A DNA stretch of 64,000 nt from Gnetum montanum (taxonomy: Eukaryota; Streptophyta; Gnetopsida; Gnetales; Gnetaceae), in contig MNCI01004284.1 in NCBI GenBank assembly GCA_015680685.1, positions 355,171-419,170 of the forward strand, written 5' to 3'. How positions within the stretch are numbered: the stretch's first letter is position 1; each line of letters begins with the position of its first letter. Below are positions 1 to 11,607 of this stretch, in pieces. Below the pieces are notes generated by a model. The model saw nothing but the letters and a program-made list of their open reading frames with translations, searched no databases and had not been told where the DNA came from. A program made the position numbers and the translations under genes.

Positions 1-1360
1 TGAGAAAGAATAAAGAGTAAATTAGAGAAATGTGTAAAAATGATGCCTAGATGATAAAAAATGAGGGGTTCACTTGTGCAGAAGTTTAAATCCCATTGAA
101 GCTAATGTGATTTGCTCCATGATCTAGATGCTAAGCCAATCCTGATGATATCCAACCTTCCTCAAAAATTATAACCTTATATTTGCAAGTTGGATCACTA
201 CTAGGGGTGAGAAAAGTGGAAAATTTGGATGCTAGATTACTCCATGCTAGGGATTGGAAATCCTAGAGGTGCAAAGTTGACACCCAAAATTCATAAATCT
301 CAAGGCTACAATGCTTTCACACTTAGGTTCAAGAGAATGCAAGTATGAGAACTTACAAGATCTCTTGAGTGCTTGAAAGTGCCCTAAGTGTAAAAATTTT
401 AAAATTGACTAAACATTTTTGAAAAATTATTAGAACCAAAATTGCTCATATGCCCAAAAGTTGCTAAACCTATAAATGTTGTTGGAGGTTGGCTTTTATA
501 GGATCTTTGGACCATGAATGGGGCTACAAATTAGATATGATTTGGATGTAAAAATTAGATATGATTTGGATGTAAAAATGGCTGCAAATTACCAGTGAAA
601 TGACTACAAATTAGTTGCAATTTTAGGTGAGATGGGTGCCCAAATTTGGGGGGGGGGGGCTACCATATATAGTAAGTGCTTCCCCCATGGCCATTCTATT
701 TACTATAAATAGTAACCAAGGCATACCTTTCACACTGGAGATGAATCTTCCATGCTGAGCTCTCCACCACACTTATTGAAGTGGCTAGTCAATGTTGAAG
801 TGCATGAAGTGATGAAATTTTGCTTTTGTGGCTTCTATGTTGGGGGTTTGAATTTTCCACATTGGGGGAAAACTTTCACATTGAGGGGGAAAAGTTTCTA
901 GGTTGAGGGAAAAGTTTCTAGACTAGGGAAAGACTTCTATATTGATGGGGGAATGTTTTCAAGCTATGCATGTGGTCTCCACATTGAAGGGGAATGTTTC
1001 CAAAACCCCCATTCTTCCATGCTAGGGCTAGGTAAGATCTAACCCCTGCATGTGTTTCTAGTGTAGAAAAATGTATACCCCAAATAAAACCCATAAATTA
1101 CCTTTTTGACATTCCAAAAGGCATTTTTGACACCCCCATCCCCTAGCCCAAATATAGACAACAGGTGACTTTTTTCACTTGGGGAATGAGGCTTTGACCA
1201 TTTATGAGGCATTTTTCAGCACCAAAAGTATAAAGTATGTGAAACTGCCAATTTTGGATCACAATTTTCACATTTACAATAAATTTTTACCTTGGATTTC
1301 ATGGGGTAAAAGCTACATGATGAAGATTTGTTATAACATGAAAATTTTTGTGGTGTTTCA
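1..1360 (-). mobile_element. Partial LTR, family 1 (Tat/Ogre-like Gypsy), third and most diverged copy
   Basis: The last 300 bases are colinear with the ends of two better LTR copies at 19426-21015 and 47962-49709. All three share a GCATTTTT block, a poorly conserved stretch, then an ACATGAAA block, and end near GGTGTTTCA or its decayed form. The 5' edge of this copy lies outside the window. It contains a CATATATAGTA/ACTATAAATAGTAA pair near 663-713, also present in the other two copies. At 1361 the sequence changes abruptly to integrase of another element, so this LTR was probably inserted there or is the edge of a larger insertion. The orientation is set by comparison with the other copies, whose internal region reads on the minus strand. 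Confidence 0.55.
846..1005. repeat. Degenerate short tandem repeat inside the LTR
   Basis: About six imperfect units of roughly 20-30 bases are built around ACATTGAGGGGGAAAAG and TTTCTAG (for example near 858, 880, 903, 925, 945 and 985). The units have drifted in length and sequence. Nothing comparable is visible in the other two LTR copies, so it is an expansion private to this copy or its subfamily. Confidence 0.5.
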
Positions 1361-1380
1361 CCTAGAACACCTTAGTTGAT

Positions 1381-2755
1381 GCCATTGCAACCTTGGCCGT
1401 AAGTGTGATGCCATATTTGTTTAGCAAGTTACTTCCTCAATAGAAACTGTGCTCTTTTCATCATGAAAAACATTGAAGACATCTCTATAGCCACTATAGA
1501 CAAAGTCGCTCAATTGGAATGACATGATAATATTAAGTTTTACCTAATGCATGGTGAGTTTTCATAGAACTTAATTGCTTCTCAAAAGGACATTGTATGT
1601 AAAATATTGAAATAATATATCATTATAGTTGATAACAAATTATGCTGAAGGTTCCATGATGACATATTGTTAGTGTGCTTGGGAAAAATCAAAGCTCACA
1701 AAGTCCTTGAGCAAGATCACGAAGGCATATATGGAGGACATATAATACCTAGAGCCATGGTTGTAAATATTAGATGATCAGGGTACTATTAGCTCTATAT
1801 GAAAAGTGATTACCTTTAGAATTTTAAAACTTATGATACCTATCAATGACATGATAACTTAGCACATGTGCCACCAACTAAATTACATATTACTCAGATC
1901 ATGTGGTCATTTCAACGATGGGAAGTACACATTGGACCTATAACACCTAAATTCTCAATAGGGCATAGCTTCATCATTACCACAACTAAATAGTTTACAA
2001 AGTAGGTTGGAGCTATCCCTCTAAATAAAAACATCTCAATAGGTCTATAAATTCATACTAGATAACATAGTATCCTTCTTTGACATATCTCTAACTAGTC
2101 ACATATAATGGACTATAGTTCAATAGCTAGGAAATGTAAGCCTTTTGTTAAGCATCAAACAATTTTTTTTTTGTCATGGTACTACTCATAAGTCAATGGA
2201 TAAACCAAATCTAGCAACAAGATCATTATAAACGTCCTTATAAAGATGATAAATAGTAGCAAATGAAAGTGGAACGAATGATTAATGCATGTACTTTTGG
2301 CCTGTAGATCAACTTTTAGGACCACAATTAGTGCCACCTCGTATAGTCTTATTTATGGATCTAAAGCTTATTTGCCTCTTGAATTGCAAGTTTCATCACT
2401 AAGGGTAGCTCTATCTAACTTCATCAATGATGAGCAGAATAAGGAGTAGTGTATCATTGACCTGGATTCAGTGGAGGAGCAATGAATACAAATGCTTACT
2501 CACATCAAACAATATCAATAGAGGCAGAAATAATAGCATCACCATGATATGAATAGAAAAAAATTCAAGGAATGAGACCTTATCCTTAAAACTATTTGCA
2601 AACATGTGGATAAGTTCTAATCAAATTGGGAAGGATATTTCTTAGTCACCAAAGCTTATGACAATAGAGCATTTAGACTAGAAAATATGGATGGGAATGA
2701 ATTGGCCAATTCATTCAACCATTCCTCTCTCAAACCTTATTATATCTAACACCAA
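1381..2755 (+). pseudogene. Gypsy (Tat-like) integrase remnant
   Basis: The plus-strand translation, allowing frameshifts and stops, gives a plant Tat/Ogre-type integrase. There is an H-E-G-x3-G-G-H-I block near 1719-1745 (zinc-binding region), then W-x-x-H-I-G-P-I-T-P-K near 1925-1950, where active elements have WG.D.IGPI and the first catalytic Asp (here His). The C-terminal part ends with SFNHSSLKPYY, the usual end of pol in this lineage. The same region is found antisense in E2 (22050-23400) and E4 (53190-54600). The stretch begins abruptly after the LTR at 1-1360, so RT and RNase H are missing. It is not expressed as an intact protein. Confidence 0.8.
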
Positions 2756-3860
2756 CCTATTCTCTTATAGCCCTTGTTTGTCTTTGTTTATAGGCATGGA
2801 CAAGTGATTAACATCAATTTTCTTTTGTAGCCTACAACAAGTGAGCTTGTGTAACCTCTCTTCTCTCTCTTTTTGGCATAACAAGATACTGCAAAATTTA
2901 TATAAATCTATGAAGCCTATAGTGGTTTGTATTCTTCTTGTTAACTCATGTGGTTTTAAGCAATATATTGTAAATACACATATTCTTTGACTTGTTTTCT
3001 TATCCTCTTGGAGTTGTGCTTGCAAGATGAAGTCTAGAGTCATCACAAGAGTGCAACTCATTATACCAGTGAGTTATTTATGTGACATTGATATAGGAGA
3101 GTTGGTTAGCTTGTCTAGCTATGCTATGAGTGATTACCTTACATCACTTTAGTTATCCCTCTTGGGCCATATCCCCATGGTCAAATTATAGCCTTCTTTA
3201 CCCTAATAACAATGAAAACCTATGTTTGACATTCACGCACTATAGCCATGTGACATCTCCTTTAACATGGTTCACCACTATGTTTGTTGAATGTAACACA
3301 TATTATACAACAAGAAAACAAAATAAAATTTTGACTTAGTAATGAAGCATAATGAAGGTTTCATCAAAATAATAATAATAAAAAAAGAGAAAATGGGAAA
3401 GAAAATTTCCAAGAAAGCCAAGAGGTCAATGAAGACTAAAGTCAAATCAATGGATCCAAGAAAACAAAGGAAGGAGCTTGATGGCTAAGAAAGTTCAAGA
3501 GTAGAGTGTTGGTTCCTCTAACACGTTATTGAACAAAGAGTATTTTGAGCACAAAGCATGAAGACCTTTTCAATTAGCAAGCATGTCACCACCATATCAT
3601 GGCCATAATTTTAACATTTGGAATTCTTTGTTAGCCTATGTGACCATACCTCGATAACCAATATAGCCTTTATCTCATCCCAAACTCATAATACTGAATC
3701 ATAATCTTATTTCACCATCACAAGCACTTCTGATCATGTTTTGATAGCTAGAAAATCAAGTGTAGAAAGGGATCATTATTGATGAATCTGTAGTAGTGTT
3801 TCACATTCTTTGTTGATGTCTTTTATGTCAATCAGGAAAACATCAATAAAAAGGGATCAA
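2756..3860 (+). mobile_element. 3' non-coding region of the same Gypsy element
   Basis: It lies between the end of integrase and the LTR at 3861. The stretch near 3070-3140 is colinear with the reverse complement of 52760-52850 in E4, and the stretch near 3790-3860 with 52079-52150. A polypurine-like AATAAAAAGGGATCAA sits directly before the LTR start. No coding potential was recognised; the short ORFs here look accidental. Confidence 0.6.
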
Positions 3861-5045
3861 TGAAATACCTTAAGGAAAAATTCATGTTATAGGATAAAAA
3901 ATCCAAAGCCAAAATGTTTGTTGTAATTTGACAGAAATATAAAGGAAAATATAATTATCTTATTTTCCTTAAAATATTGCATTATGGGCTTGTATTAATG
4001 GAATTTAGGTAGTCTTCAATGTAAAAATTAATATCTATAGCCCACATGCTATAGGCCTCATGCATCTTAGTTTGTAAAGGCTCAAAAAGGCTTAAAAGGC
4101 TATGAATGCCTTGTATCCCAGCTTGTGGAAGCCAAAAATGATCCATAAGGTACAAATTCCATGTATTCTAACTTGTGGTGATTAAAAATGCTTTGAAAGC
4201 TACAAAATTTGGTATTTTCACCTCACATGCTAAGCATTGTAGTTCCACACAATGGGCAAGCCACAAAGGTAGCATGTGGGATTTGGGCTTTAACTTCACA
4301 TGCTAGGCATCATAGTTCCACATGTTGGGCAATGTGTTTGGGTAGTGTGTGGGATAAAATATTAACTAAATTACTCACATGCTGCCAAGAAAGTGTCTAG
4401 AATAGTTGCAGAGTTTATAAAAAATTTGGCAATAAGCATTGTAAAATTAATCAACAAAAATTAGGACCTTTGTAGCCTATTTAAATCCAAATTTACTTGA
4501 TTGACAAGACTTTTGGAATTATATTTCATTAGGCTAAACTTAAGACATTCTGAGTAGTGCAAATCTTCAAGAGTCGACAACCATTTCTTCCCTAGCATAA
4601 ATCAAAGTAGTAAAGAAAACTAATGATGGGCAAATTCCAAATAGTAGATCATATGGGATATTTGAAGGTAAATTTGATTGTCAAACATATCCTACTATTT
4701 GCATCAAATTCTAAGCATTTTCTTTGAGCTATTTAGCATTTGAAGCTCATAACTTGTATTCTCTAAACTTTTTTCCTACGAATGTTTTACCATTTTTAAT
4801 ACAAGTTTGTAGTTTCTTGTGTTTTTCTATATTTGTTTCCCATTTATCTACTCTTAAATCTGATGTTTAAATTACCTTTGCATATGTTTTTAATTATTAT
4901 TTTACATTTTAGTAACAAATCTCTAAGTTCTTGGTTGATCAAAAAAAACTATCCAGGATGCTTAAGAACCTTTTTTTAGGCCTATGGATCCATGATTAAA
5001 ACTATTCCACACTAAAATTTTTGGATCTCTAGCATCAATTTTTTT
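3861..5045 (+). mobile_element. LTR, family 2 (3' LTR of the plus-strand Tat-like element)
   Basis: It starts at TGAAATACC directly after the polypurine-like tract and is colinear over about 1.2 kb with the reverse complement of 50900-52078. Matching landmarks are AAAAATTCATGTT, TTTGTTGTAATTT, repeated CACATGCTA / AGCATGTGGG words between 4040 and 4385, an A/T-rich GCCTATTTAAA box near 4476, and a GGATCCATGATTAAA block near 4988. The right end is uncertain within tens of bases because the neighbouring chromovirus pol starts close by. No host gene is seen. Confidence 0.65.
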
Positions 5046-5049
5046 GGAT

Positions 5050-7790
5050 GCTACATTACTAGGTTTACCATCAAGGTATGAAGTGTAGTTCAAGATTAAG
5101 TTAATGTTAAGCACTAAGCCTATTTCAAAGGCTATTCATAGGATGTCATCAATGAAGTTGGTGGAGTTCAAGATTTAATGGTAAGAGCTATTAGATCAAG
5201 GTGTTATTCATTGTAGTGCATCACCTTAAGGTGTACTAGTATTGTCTATTAAGAAGAAGAATAGAAGTATTCATCTTTTCATTGATTATAAATAGCTAAA
5301 TCAAGTGATAGTGAAAATTTCTTATTTTTTATCATGCCTTGATGATTTATTTGATCAGCTTTAAGGAGGTCATATATCATTGAAGATAGATCTTAAGTCA
5401 AGTTATCATCAAGTGTGAATTTTGGAGCAAGATATTTCAAAGACTACTCTTAAGACTTGATATGATCATTATGATTTTTTGGCACTTCCATTTGGATTAA
5501 TCAACACACCAATTTTTTTTATGCATTTGATGAATAGTGTGTTGTAACCATTTTTGGATCAATTTATTATAGTATTCATAGATGATATTTTAGTATATTT
5601 TCCAAAGGAGTAATCTCATGTAGAACATTTGTGAACAGTTCTATAAACCTTGAGGGAACATTAATTATATGGCTAGTCATCTAAGTGTTCTTACTAGTAG
5701 TCTAAATTCTAGTTTCTAGGCCATGTGGACTATGGGATTGATATTTTAGTAGATCTGGTAAAAATTGTAGTAGTTTGGGATTAGACCATTCGAAAGATAA
5801 TTGCAAAGATTGTAGCTATCTAGGATTAATAGAATATTATCAGTACTTTATTGATTACTTAGCATCTTCTTTGATTTATCTATTAATAAAGAAGACCAAC
5901 TTTACTTATAGGTCAACTTTCCAAGTATCATTCTAAGAGTTGAAGCATAGATTGATGATAGTTCCAATATTAATCTTTCCTATGCCAAGCCATCCATATG
6001 ATGTTTTCATAGATTTATTAGGTGATGGGTTTAGATGTATCCTAATGAGATAGAGAATTTTATGATTTATGCATCTTATCAATTGAGGCCACATAAGACT
6101 AGATATTTAGTGCATGACCCAGAGTGAGATGTTGTGGTATTTGCATTAAAGATTTAAAAACATTATCCATATAGAAAGTATATTACTATTTGAACAAACC
6201 ATAAGAACCTTCAATATTTCATGAGTTAATCATAGTTAAACCTATGATAGTGTAGATAAAAGAAGTTTCTTATTAAATTTGATTTCACCATTAGATATAG
6301 GCTTGTAAGGACCAACAAGGTAGTAAATTCATTAAGTAGTATAGCTAGTAAGCTTAATAGCCTATGTACCCAATTAGATCTATAAGAGCATATGTGAAAG
6401 TATTTGCAGCATGATTTATGATGCTAAGAGGTGAGATAGAAGGTTACATCTAATGAATCATTATCTATGGATGGTCATGGTGTGTTATAAAGGGATGACT
6501 GAATATGTGTCCTAGAATATTTGTGATCTTAATTGATGGATGAGGCTCACATTAGCATATACTAGATGCATTTAGGTAGTAAGATAATATACTAGGATTT
6601 ACATTTGATGTATTAGAGGCTTGGAATGAATAATAATATAGGAATATATCTCTTAATGTTTGATTTACCAGCAACTAATGATAGAGCACTAGTGGCCTAC
6701 TAGATACGTGTATTTCCATGACATTCCCTAGTGGAAGTGGGATACCATTAGTATGGATTTTATTATTGGTTTACCAAAGACTCGCATTATTCATGATGCT
6801 ATAATGGTAGTTTTTAACTTGTTGAAAAAATCTATCCATTATATAAAAAACCAATAATTATAGTAAAGATTGTACATATCTTTCTTACGAAGATAATGTG
6901 GTTACATGTTGTGTATAGTAGATTGTTAGTGATATAGATATTCAATTTATATCATGGTTTTAGTATGAATTTTAGATGGAATGGACATGAGGCTAAGCAT
7001 GAGTTCAGCATGTTATTCACAAATAGATGGTTAGATCAAGGAGGTGAATTAGATTTTTAAGGATTTGTTGAAAGCTTATGCTTTATAGTATAGAGATAGT
7101 TGGGATTACATGCTTTCATTAATAGATTGTGCATATATTAATAACTAATAAGAGAGTTTGCAAGTAGTACTATATGAGTTCTTATATGACAAGACATGTT
7201 GAACATCCTTATATTAGTATACTATAGAAGATCATCATCAAGTAAGCATAGATTTGGTAATGTAGATCATAAAGCAAGTTCAAGTAATTTGTGCTACATT
7301 AATAGCTACCTAGAATAGGCAAGAAACATATACTAATAAACATTGGAGATCATTTAAATTCATAGTTGTATATCATGTATCTCTTCATGTTTGTTCTTTG
7401 AAGAAAATTACATTATTTTCCTAGAAGTAAAAGATAGCTCCTAAAAACATTGGTCATTCAAAGGTATTATAGAGAATTGGTACGATGACCTATTGAATAA
7501 CATTATGTTTCTATTTGATACACATACATAATATGTTTCATGTATCTATGTTGAGATAGTACGTACCTAATGAGTAGCATGTGATTGATCACTTAAGAAG
7601 ACAATTGTAGCCTAATGTTAGTCATGGAGAATAGCTAGTAGAGATTGCAAATCACATGGTATGATGATTACATAGTATAGCTAATCTCATGACCAATATT
7701 ATATGGAGTAAACATGATGTCTTAGAAGCTACCTAGGAGATAAAGACTAAGGTGCATGTAGCTCATCCTAAGATATTTTGAGAGGAAAAA
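5050..7790 (+). pseudogene. Chromovirus-like Ty3/Gypsy pol remnant (RT, RNase H, integrase)
   Basis: The translation, with many stops, follows a chromovirus pol in order. It begins with GLPSRYEV and KPISKA (upstream of RT), then DDLFDQL, KIDLKSSYHQV, a FLALPFGL block and FIDDILVY. The FIDD catalytic loop of RT is near 5576-5590. An RNase H-like stretch follows around 5950-6250 and an integrase-like stretch around 6390-7100 containing DFIIGLPKT. The end reads HVAHPKIF, typical of the last pol residues, then AAGGAGGAGAAAA (polypurine tract) before the LTR. Gag, protease and the 5' LTR are absent: the left side is cut at the family-2 LTR. The frame is broken throughout and must be dead. Confidence 0.8.
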
Positions 7791-7804
7791 TTTTAAGGAG
7801 GAGA

Positions 7805-9679
7805 AAATCTTACACCTCATCTATAGGCCTTAGGTATAGCATTATGACTATGGTTTATATATATATCTGTGTTTGTTCTTAATAGGTTTTCAAGGATGAG
7901 TTAGTTAGTTATGATGTCAATTTATATGTTATTATGCTTTGCCTCTTATGCTATGATTATAATGTCTTTGCATGTTTAACTAGCATAGTTATATACATTA
8001 GTCTAATATTATGTGTTAAATAGATGATGAAATTAGTAAGAATGATGGATTGGGGTAGAAGAATAACTATCTAGTATGTGTTCATGCTTTATGTTCAATT
8101 TCAGCATTTATACATTTGAACTATGATGCTATTCTAGGTAATTCTTAGATGTGATTTTGTTATGTGAACATGTAATGTATTTGATAAGAATATAGTATTT
8201 TTAAACAAATTTTAATTTAGAGTCACAATGTGTCTGTTATGAAATTTTGAACTTCATGGGGATTGGTAATAGGAGAAATTAGAAAACATACGTATAAAAA
8301 ATGTTTTCAAGTAAACCTTTATAAAAATAAAAATTAATTAATTTAAAAATGCATGTGAAAAATAAAAATTAAGGTGATATAAAAAGTAAACATAAGTTAT
8401 AAACTTTATAAACATAACATATATAAGTTATAACCATTTCTTCCTCAACCTCTTTCCACCACTTTTCTTATATATTTGATTTTTATATTTCAAATAGAAA
8501 TTGATTTTGAATCTTTTTTTCTTATTTTTCCTATTGTTCACACTTATTGTGAAGTCTATCTTCAATGATGAATTTTTCTTTACTTTAAAATTGGACTTGG
8601 GACTATTGCAATCGTGTACATGTGCACATAAGAGTTATTTGAAGTGAAATAGAGTTTTGGTAGATTTTTAGGGCTTTATGCTTTTAGGACTTTCAAATTT
8701 AGCATAAATGGTGGTTTGTCTTTACTTTTTCCTTATATTTTTATGTTGGGTTAGTATATATGATCATGCTATGTAGGCATGTTTGGTTAATAGGTTACAG
8801 ATCAACTATTGGATGTGTAATTTTTGTAAACTACCAAATTTGTGATTATGTTTGTGGGATTTGCATGCTTGGTATATGTTGACCTAAATTATTTGAAATT
8901 TCTATAATTTAGTTATGATGTTATAGTAATTAGCATGATATTAGTATTATGTATTTTGACTATGGCTTCTATTCTAGATGTCCTTAGAAAATTTTGTTAT
9001 CTCTTATAGTAATTAAATATTTTTATTTTAATCTGTTATTAATAAAGTTTAAATACACATGACTTTATCTCTATAATTCTAATTAATGTAAAACTGGTCT
9101 ATTAAGATTGAACTTTTATGTACTTCATAATTATAAAATTTATTTTATTCTTTAGCAACGATATTTTTGGAGATTATGTTAGTTACCATTTTTATCAATT
9201 ATACTTATTTAATTTTATATGTCAATAGTAAAGAATTGAGTTTGTGCCACGTTGTGCTATTTTATTAATAAAGTGTGTATGACTATTAGATACATCTATT
9301 ATGATCATGCTATATGTCAGACTCAAATATGTTATGACTATGACTTGTGATGACTTAAGCTATCCTAATTGATGCATGTCTTTGTGATGATACTTGTAGC
9401 AATCCTTAGTAGGTGGTTCTAACATGATCATGTAGAGTATTTGGTGATTAGGTATTATAAAGGATAGTGAGATTTACCCCTACTAGGATGTATTAGTAAG
9501 ACACTTATCTTAAACCTTATTATGAGAGTGGCAGGGCATAGGTGTTACCTATAGCTAGTACATGGTATAGGAGTAGATGACTTGTTAGACATCTAGAAGA
9601 CTAGTGCTTGCATGTCATAAGTTAATGACCACTACCACCAATAGTTGGTAAAAGATTAATAAAAGAGTTTTAGATAAAT
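7805..9679 (+). mobile_element. 3' LTR of the chromovirus-like element (probable)
   Basis: It follows the polypurine tract at about 7790-7804 and starts with a decayed TGTTACACC-like sequence. It is non-coding, AT-rich, and runs up to the insertion point of the short Copia element at 9685. I could not find a second copy in the window, so the right end and the assignment as one LTR rest on position only. No other feature is visible in this 1.9 kb. Confidence 0.4.
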
Positions 9680-10070
9680 GATTATTTTATATTATGGTGA
9701 GGTGACCTGAATTCTATTTCTGGTTTCTATCATTACATTGTACAAGAAGATGAAGGATCAACCATTATAGAGGTTGAAGGATTGAAACTTGAAGGGATGT
9801 TATTTTCTCTTTCTTTTATGTAGACATCCTTTGCACTTCCACTTTAAATGAGCACTTCTCTTTTTGGGCATCACTCCCCTATAAAATACTTGGTTCCTTT
9901 TTCTCTTCCCTTTTTAACACTTAACAATCTTTAATCTAATGAGTTAACTCCCTACTTTTGCCCATGGTTTTCATCCAGATTTGGGATTTCCATGTAAATT
10001 CTCTATGTGTTGCTGTTTTGATTTCTATTTTCCTATTGCATTAATTTTTTTTATCTTATTGTTCAATGAT

Positions 10071-10083
10071 TGGTATTACAGCC
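10071..10083 (+). promoter_or_regulatory. Primer-binding site of the short Copia element
   Basis: TGGTATTACAGCC differs by two bases from TGGTATCAGAGCC, the initiator tRNA-Met complementary site used by most plant Copia elements. It lies five bases after the left LTR end, as expected. Confidence 0.75.
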
Positions 10084-10099
10084 AAGTTTGATTTTAGCA

Positions 10100-10400
10100 A
10101 TGGCAACTATGAAATACAATATTATGCTTTTAGATTACAACACTAGATTTTCATTATGATAGGCCAAGATGTGAGCTATGCTTGTGCAGATGGCTTTGAA
10201 CAATGTAAAGTTTAAGGTGGATAAATTTCTTTAGGGGTAAGAAGAGCAAGTTTCCCATTTGAAGGAGTCTATTAGGACTTTGTGGTAGGTTCTAAAATGA
10301 CTTGATGTTGGTTGTGATCAACTACAATGCGATAGCCAAATGGTACATGAAAATGAGTTGCATTTTGGTCCCAATTTTACTAGCCTAAGTGTGCCATCCC
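10100..10400 (+). pseudogene. Copia gag N-terminal fragment
   Basis: An ATG at 10100 opens MATMKYNIMLLDYNTRFSL, which fits the start of plant Copia gag proteins (M-A-x-x-K-x-x-x-x-x-D-x-x-x-x-F-x-L). A later block AMLVQMAL fits the usual RALLVQQGL. Stops interrupt it after about 20 residues. Only the first third of gag survives before the internal deletion. Confidence 0.6.
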
Positions 10401-10705
10401 AAGACCAAATTGTTATGGTCCTTGTTTTGATAACCTCTTGTGCTTTGGTTATGGTTGCCCTTATTGTAGACCTTTCATGTGTTTTTTTTTCTTAGTTGAG
10501 CTAGTTGCATTGCCCTTGATTTAATGGCATCACTTCTTTAGTTTGTGTTATTTCTTTGACACTTTGATTTGAAGACCTTTTGGAGTAGGTCATTATAGTG
10601 GTGTTTCTTGTTGAGTTTTTCTCTTATAAGCTTTATTGTGGAAGAGGTAGAGACCGTTTGTTGAATATTAGAGATATGTTTCTTGTAAGGGAATTTGTAT
10701 CAAGG

Positions 10706-11033
10706 TGAAGATTATTAGAATATGATGTAATGACCCAAACTCTATTTCTAGTTTTCTACTATTACATTGTACCAAAAGATGAAGAGTTGGCCATTATAGA
10801 AGTTCAAGGATTAATTGTTATAGAAGTTGAAGGGTTGATCATTATAGAAGTTGAAGGGTCGACTATTATAGAAGTTGAAAGGTCAGCCGTTATAGAAGTT
10901 GAAGAGCTAGCTGGTAAGGATTGACCATTACAAAAGTTGAAGGGTTGATTGTTATAGAAGTTGAAGGATTAGCCATTACAGAAGTTGAAGGATCAATTGT
11001 TACAAAAGTTGAAGGGTCAACCATTATAGAAGT
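10706..11033 (+). repeat. Internal LTR start with a 24-bp tandem repeat array
   Basis: A polypurine-like TCAAGGTGAAGATTATTAG precedes an LTR-like start with ATGACCCAAACTC. From about 10775 about eleven 24-bp units follow, each close to GAAGTTGAAGGGTTGA plus a CCATTATA-type segment. The period is a multiple of three, so an open frame at 10730-10924 encodes an eight-residue repeat of the form I-I-E-V-E-G-x-x. The outer LTRs contain only one or two such units. After 11033 the sequence returns to the interior (AAGCTTTATTGTG, as at 10629), then to a second polypurine tract and the right LTR at 11128. Confidence 0.75.
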
Positions 11034-11545
11034 TATGCTCTTAGAAGCTTTATTGTGAAAGAGGTGGAGATCTTTTGTCGAAGATTGGAGATCTGTTCCT
11101 TGTGAGGGAATTTGCATCAAGGTGGATATTGTTAGAGTCTGGTAAGGTGACTCAAATTATATTTATTATTTCTATTGTTACATTGTACCAGAAGTTAAAG
11201 GATCAACCATTACAAAAGTTAAAGGGTTAGCCATTATGAAAGTTGATGAGTTAGATATTGAAGGAATTTTGTTTTCTCTCCCTTTTATGTAGACACCCTT
11301 TGCACTTCCCCTTTGATTGAGCACTCCACTTTTTGGGGATCATTCTCCTGAAGGACACTTAGTCCCTTTTGCTCTCCCCTTTTGTACACTCAACAATATC
11401 TAATCTAATGTATTAACTTTCTACTTCTACTTGTGGTTTTCATCCTGATTTCAAGTTTCCATATAAATTTTGTGTGTGTTGCTGTTTTGATTTCTACTTT
11501 CCTATCATGTTCATTTGTTTCTTATTCTTTTTTTCCTATAGATTA

Positions 11546-11607
11546 ATTATGAGTACCCATTGCAATGTTACACATGCTACATTGAATGTGGATATGCTAG
11601 CTACCAA
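11546..11607. other. Short spacer between two Copia insertions
   Basis: These 62 bases separate the target duplication of the short Copia element from the 5' LTR of the next one. They appear to be older host or transposon sequence. Nothing is recognised in them. Confidence 0.4.

Larger units (their letters stand above)
9685..11540 (+). mobile_element. Short internally deleted Copia element with three LTR-like segments
   Basis: The outer LTRs are 9685-10065 and 11128-11540. Both carry AAGGTGAC/GAGGTGAC near the start, TTTTATGTAGACA, CACTTCC, AATCTAATG, GTGGTTTTCATCC and GTTGCTGTTTTGATTTCTA in the same order. The element is flanked by a perfect 5-bp target duplication, GATTA at 9680-9684 and 11541-11545. 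A primer-binding site and the start of a Copia gag follow the left LTR. A third LTR start after its own polypurine tract lies at about 10706, so the middle is a partial duplication. RT, RNase H and integrase are lacking, so it would have depended on another element. Confidence 0.8.

Noticed and set aside
2765-3061. 98-residue minus-strand ORF in the 3' region of the first Gypsy element
   Set aside because: There is no known motif, and the region is alignable with non-coding 3' sequence of the related element.
4209-4400. 63-residue ORF with repeated Cys and His
   Set aside because: It results from repeated CACATGCTA words in the family-2 LTR, not a zinc-binding protein.
10890-11120. Minus-strand ORF with repeated STS/NPSTFVM units
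   Set aside because: It is the antisense shadow of the 24-bp tandem repeat; the repeat is open in several frames because it lacks stop codons.
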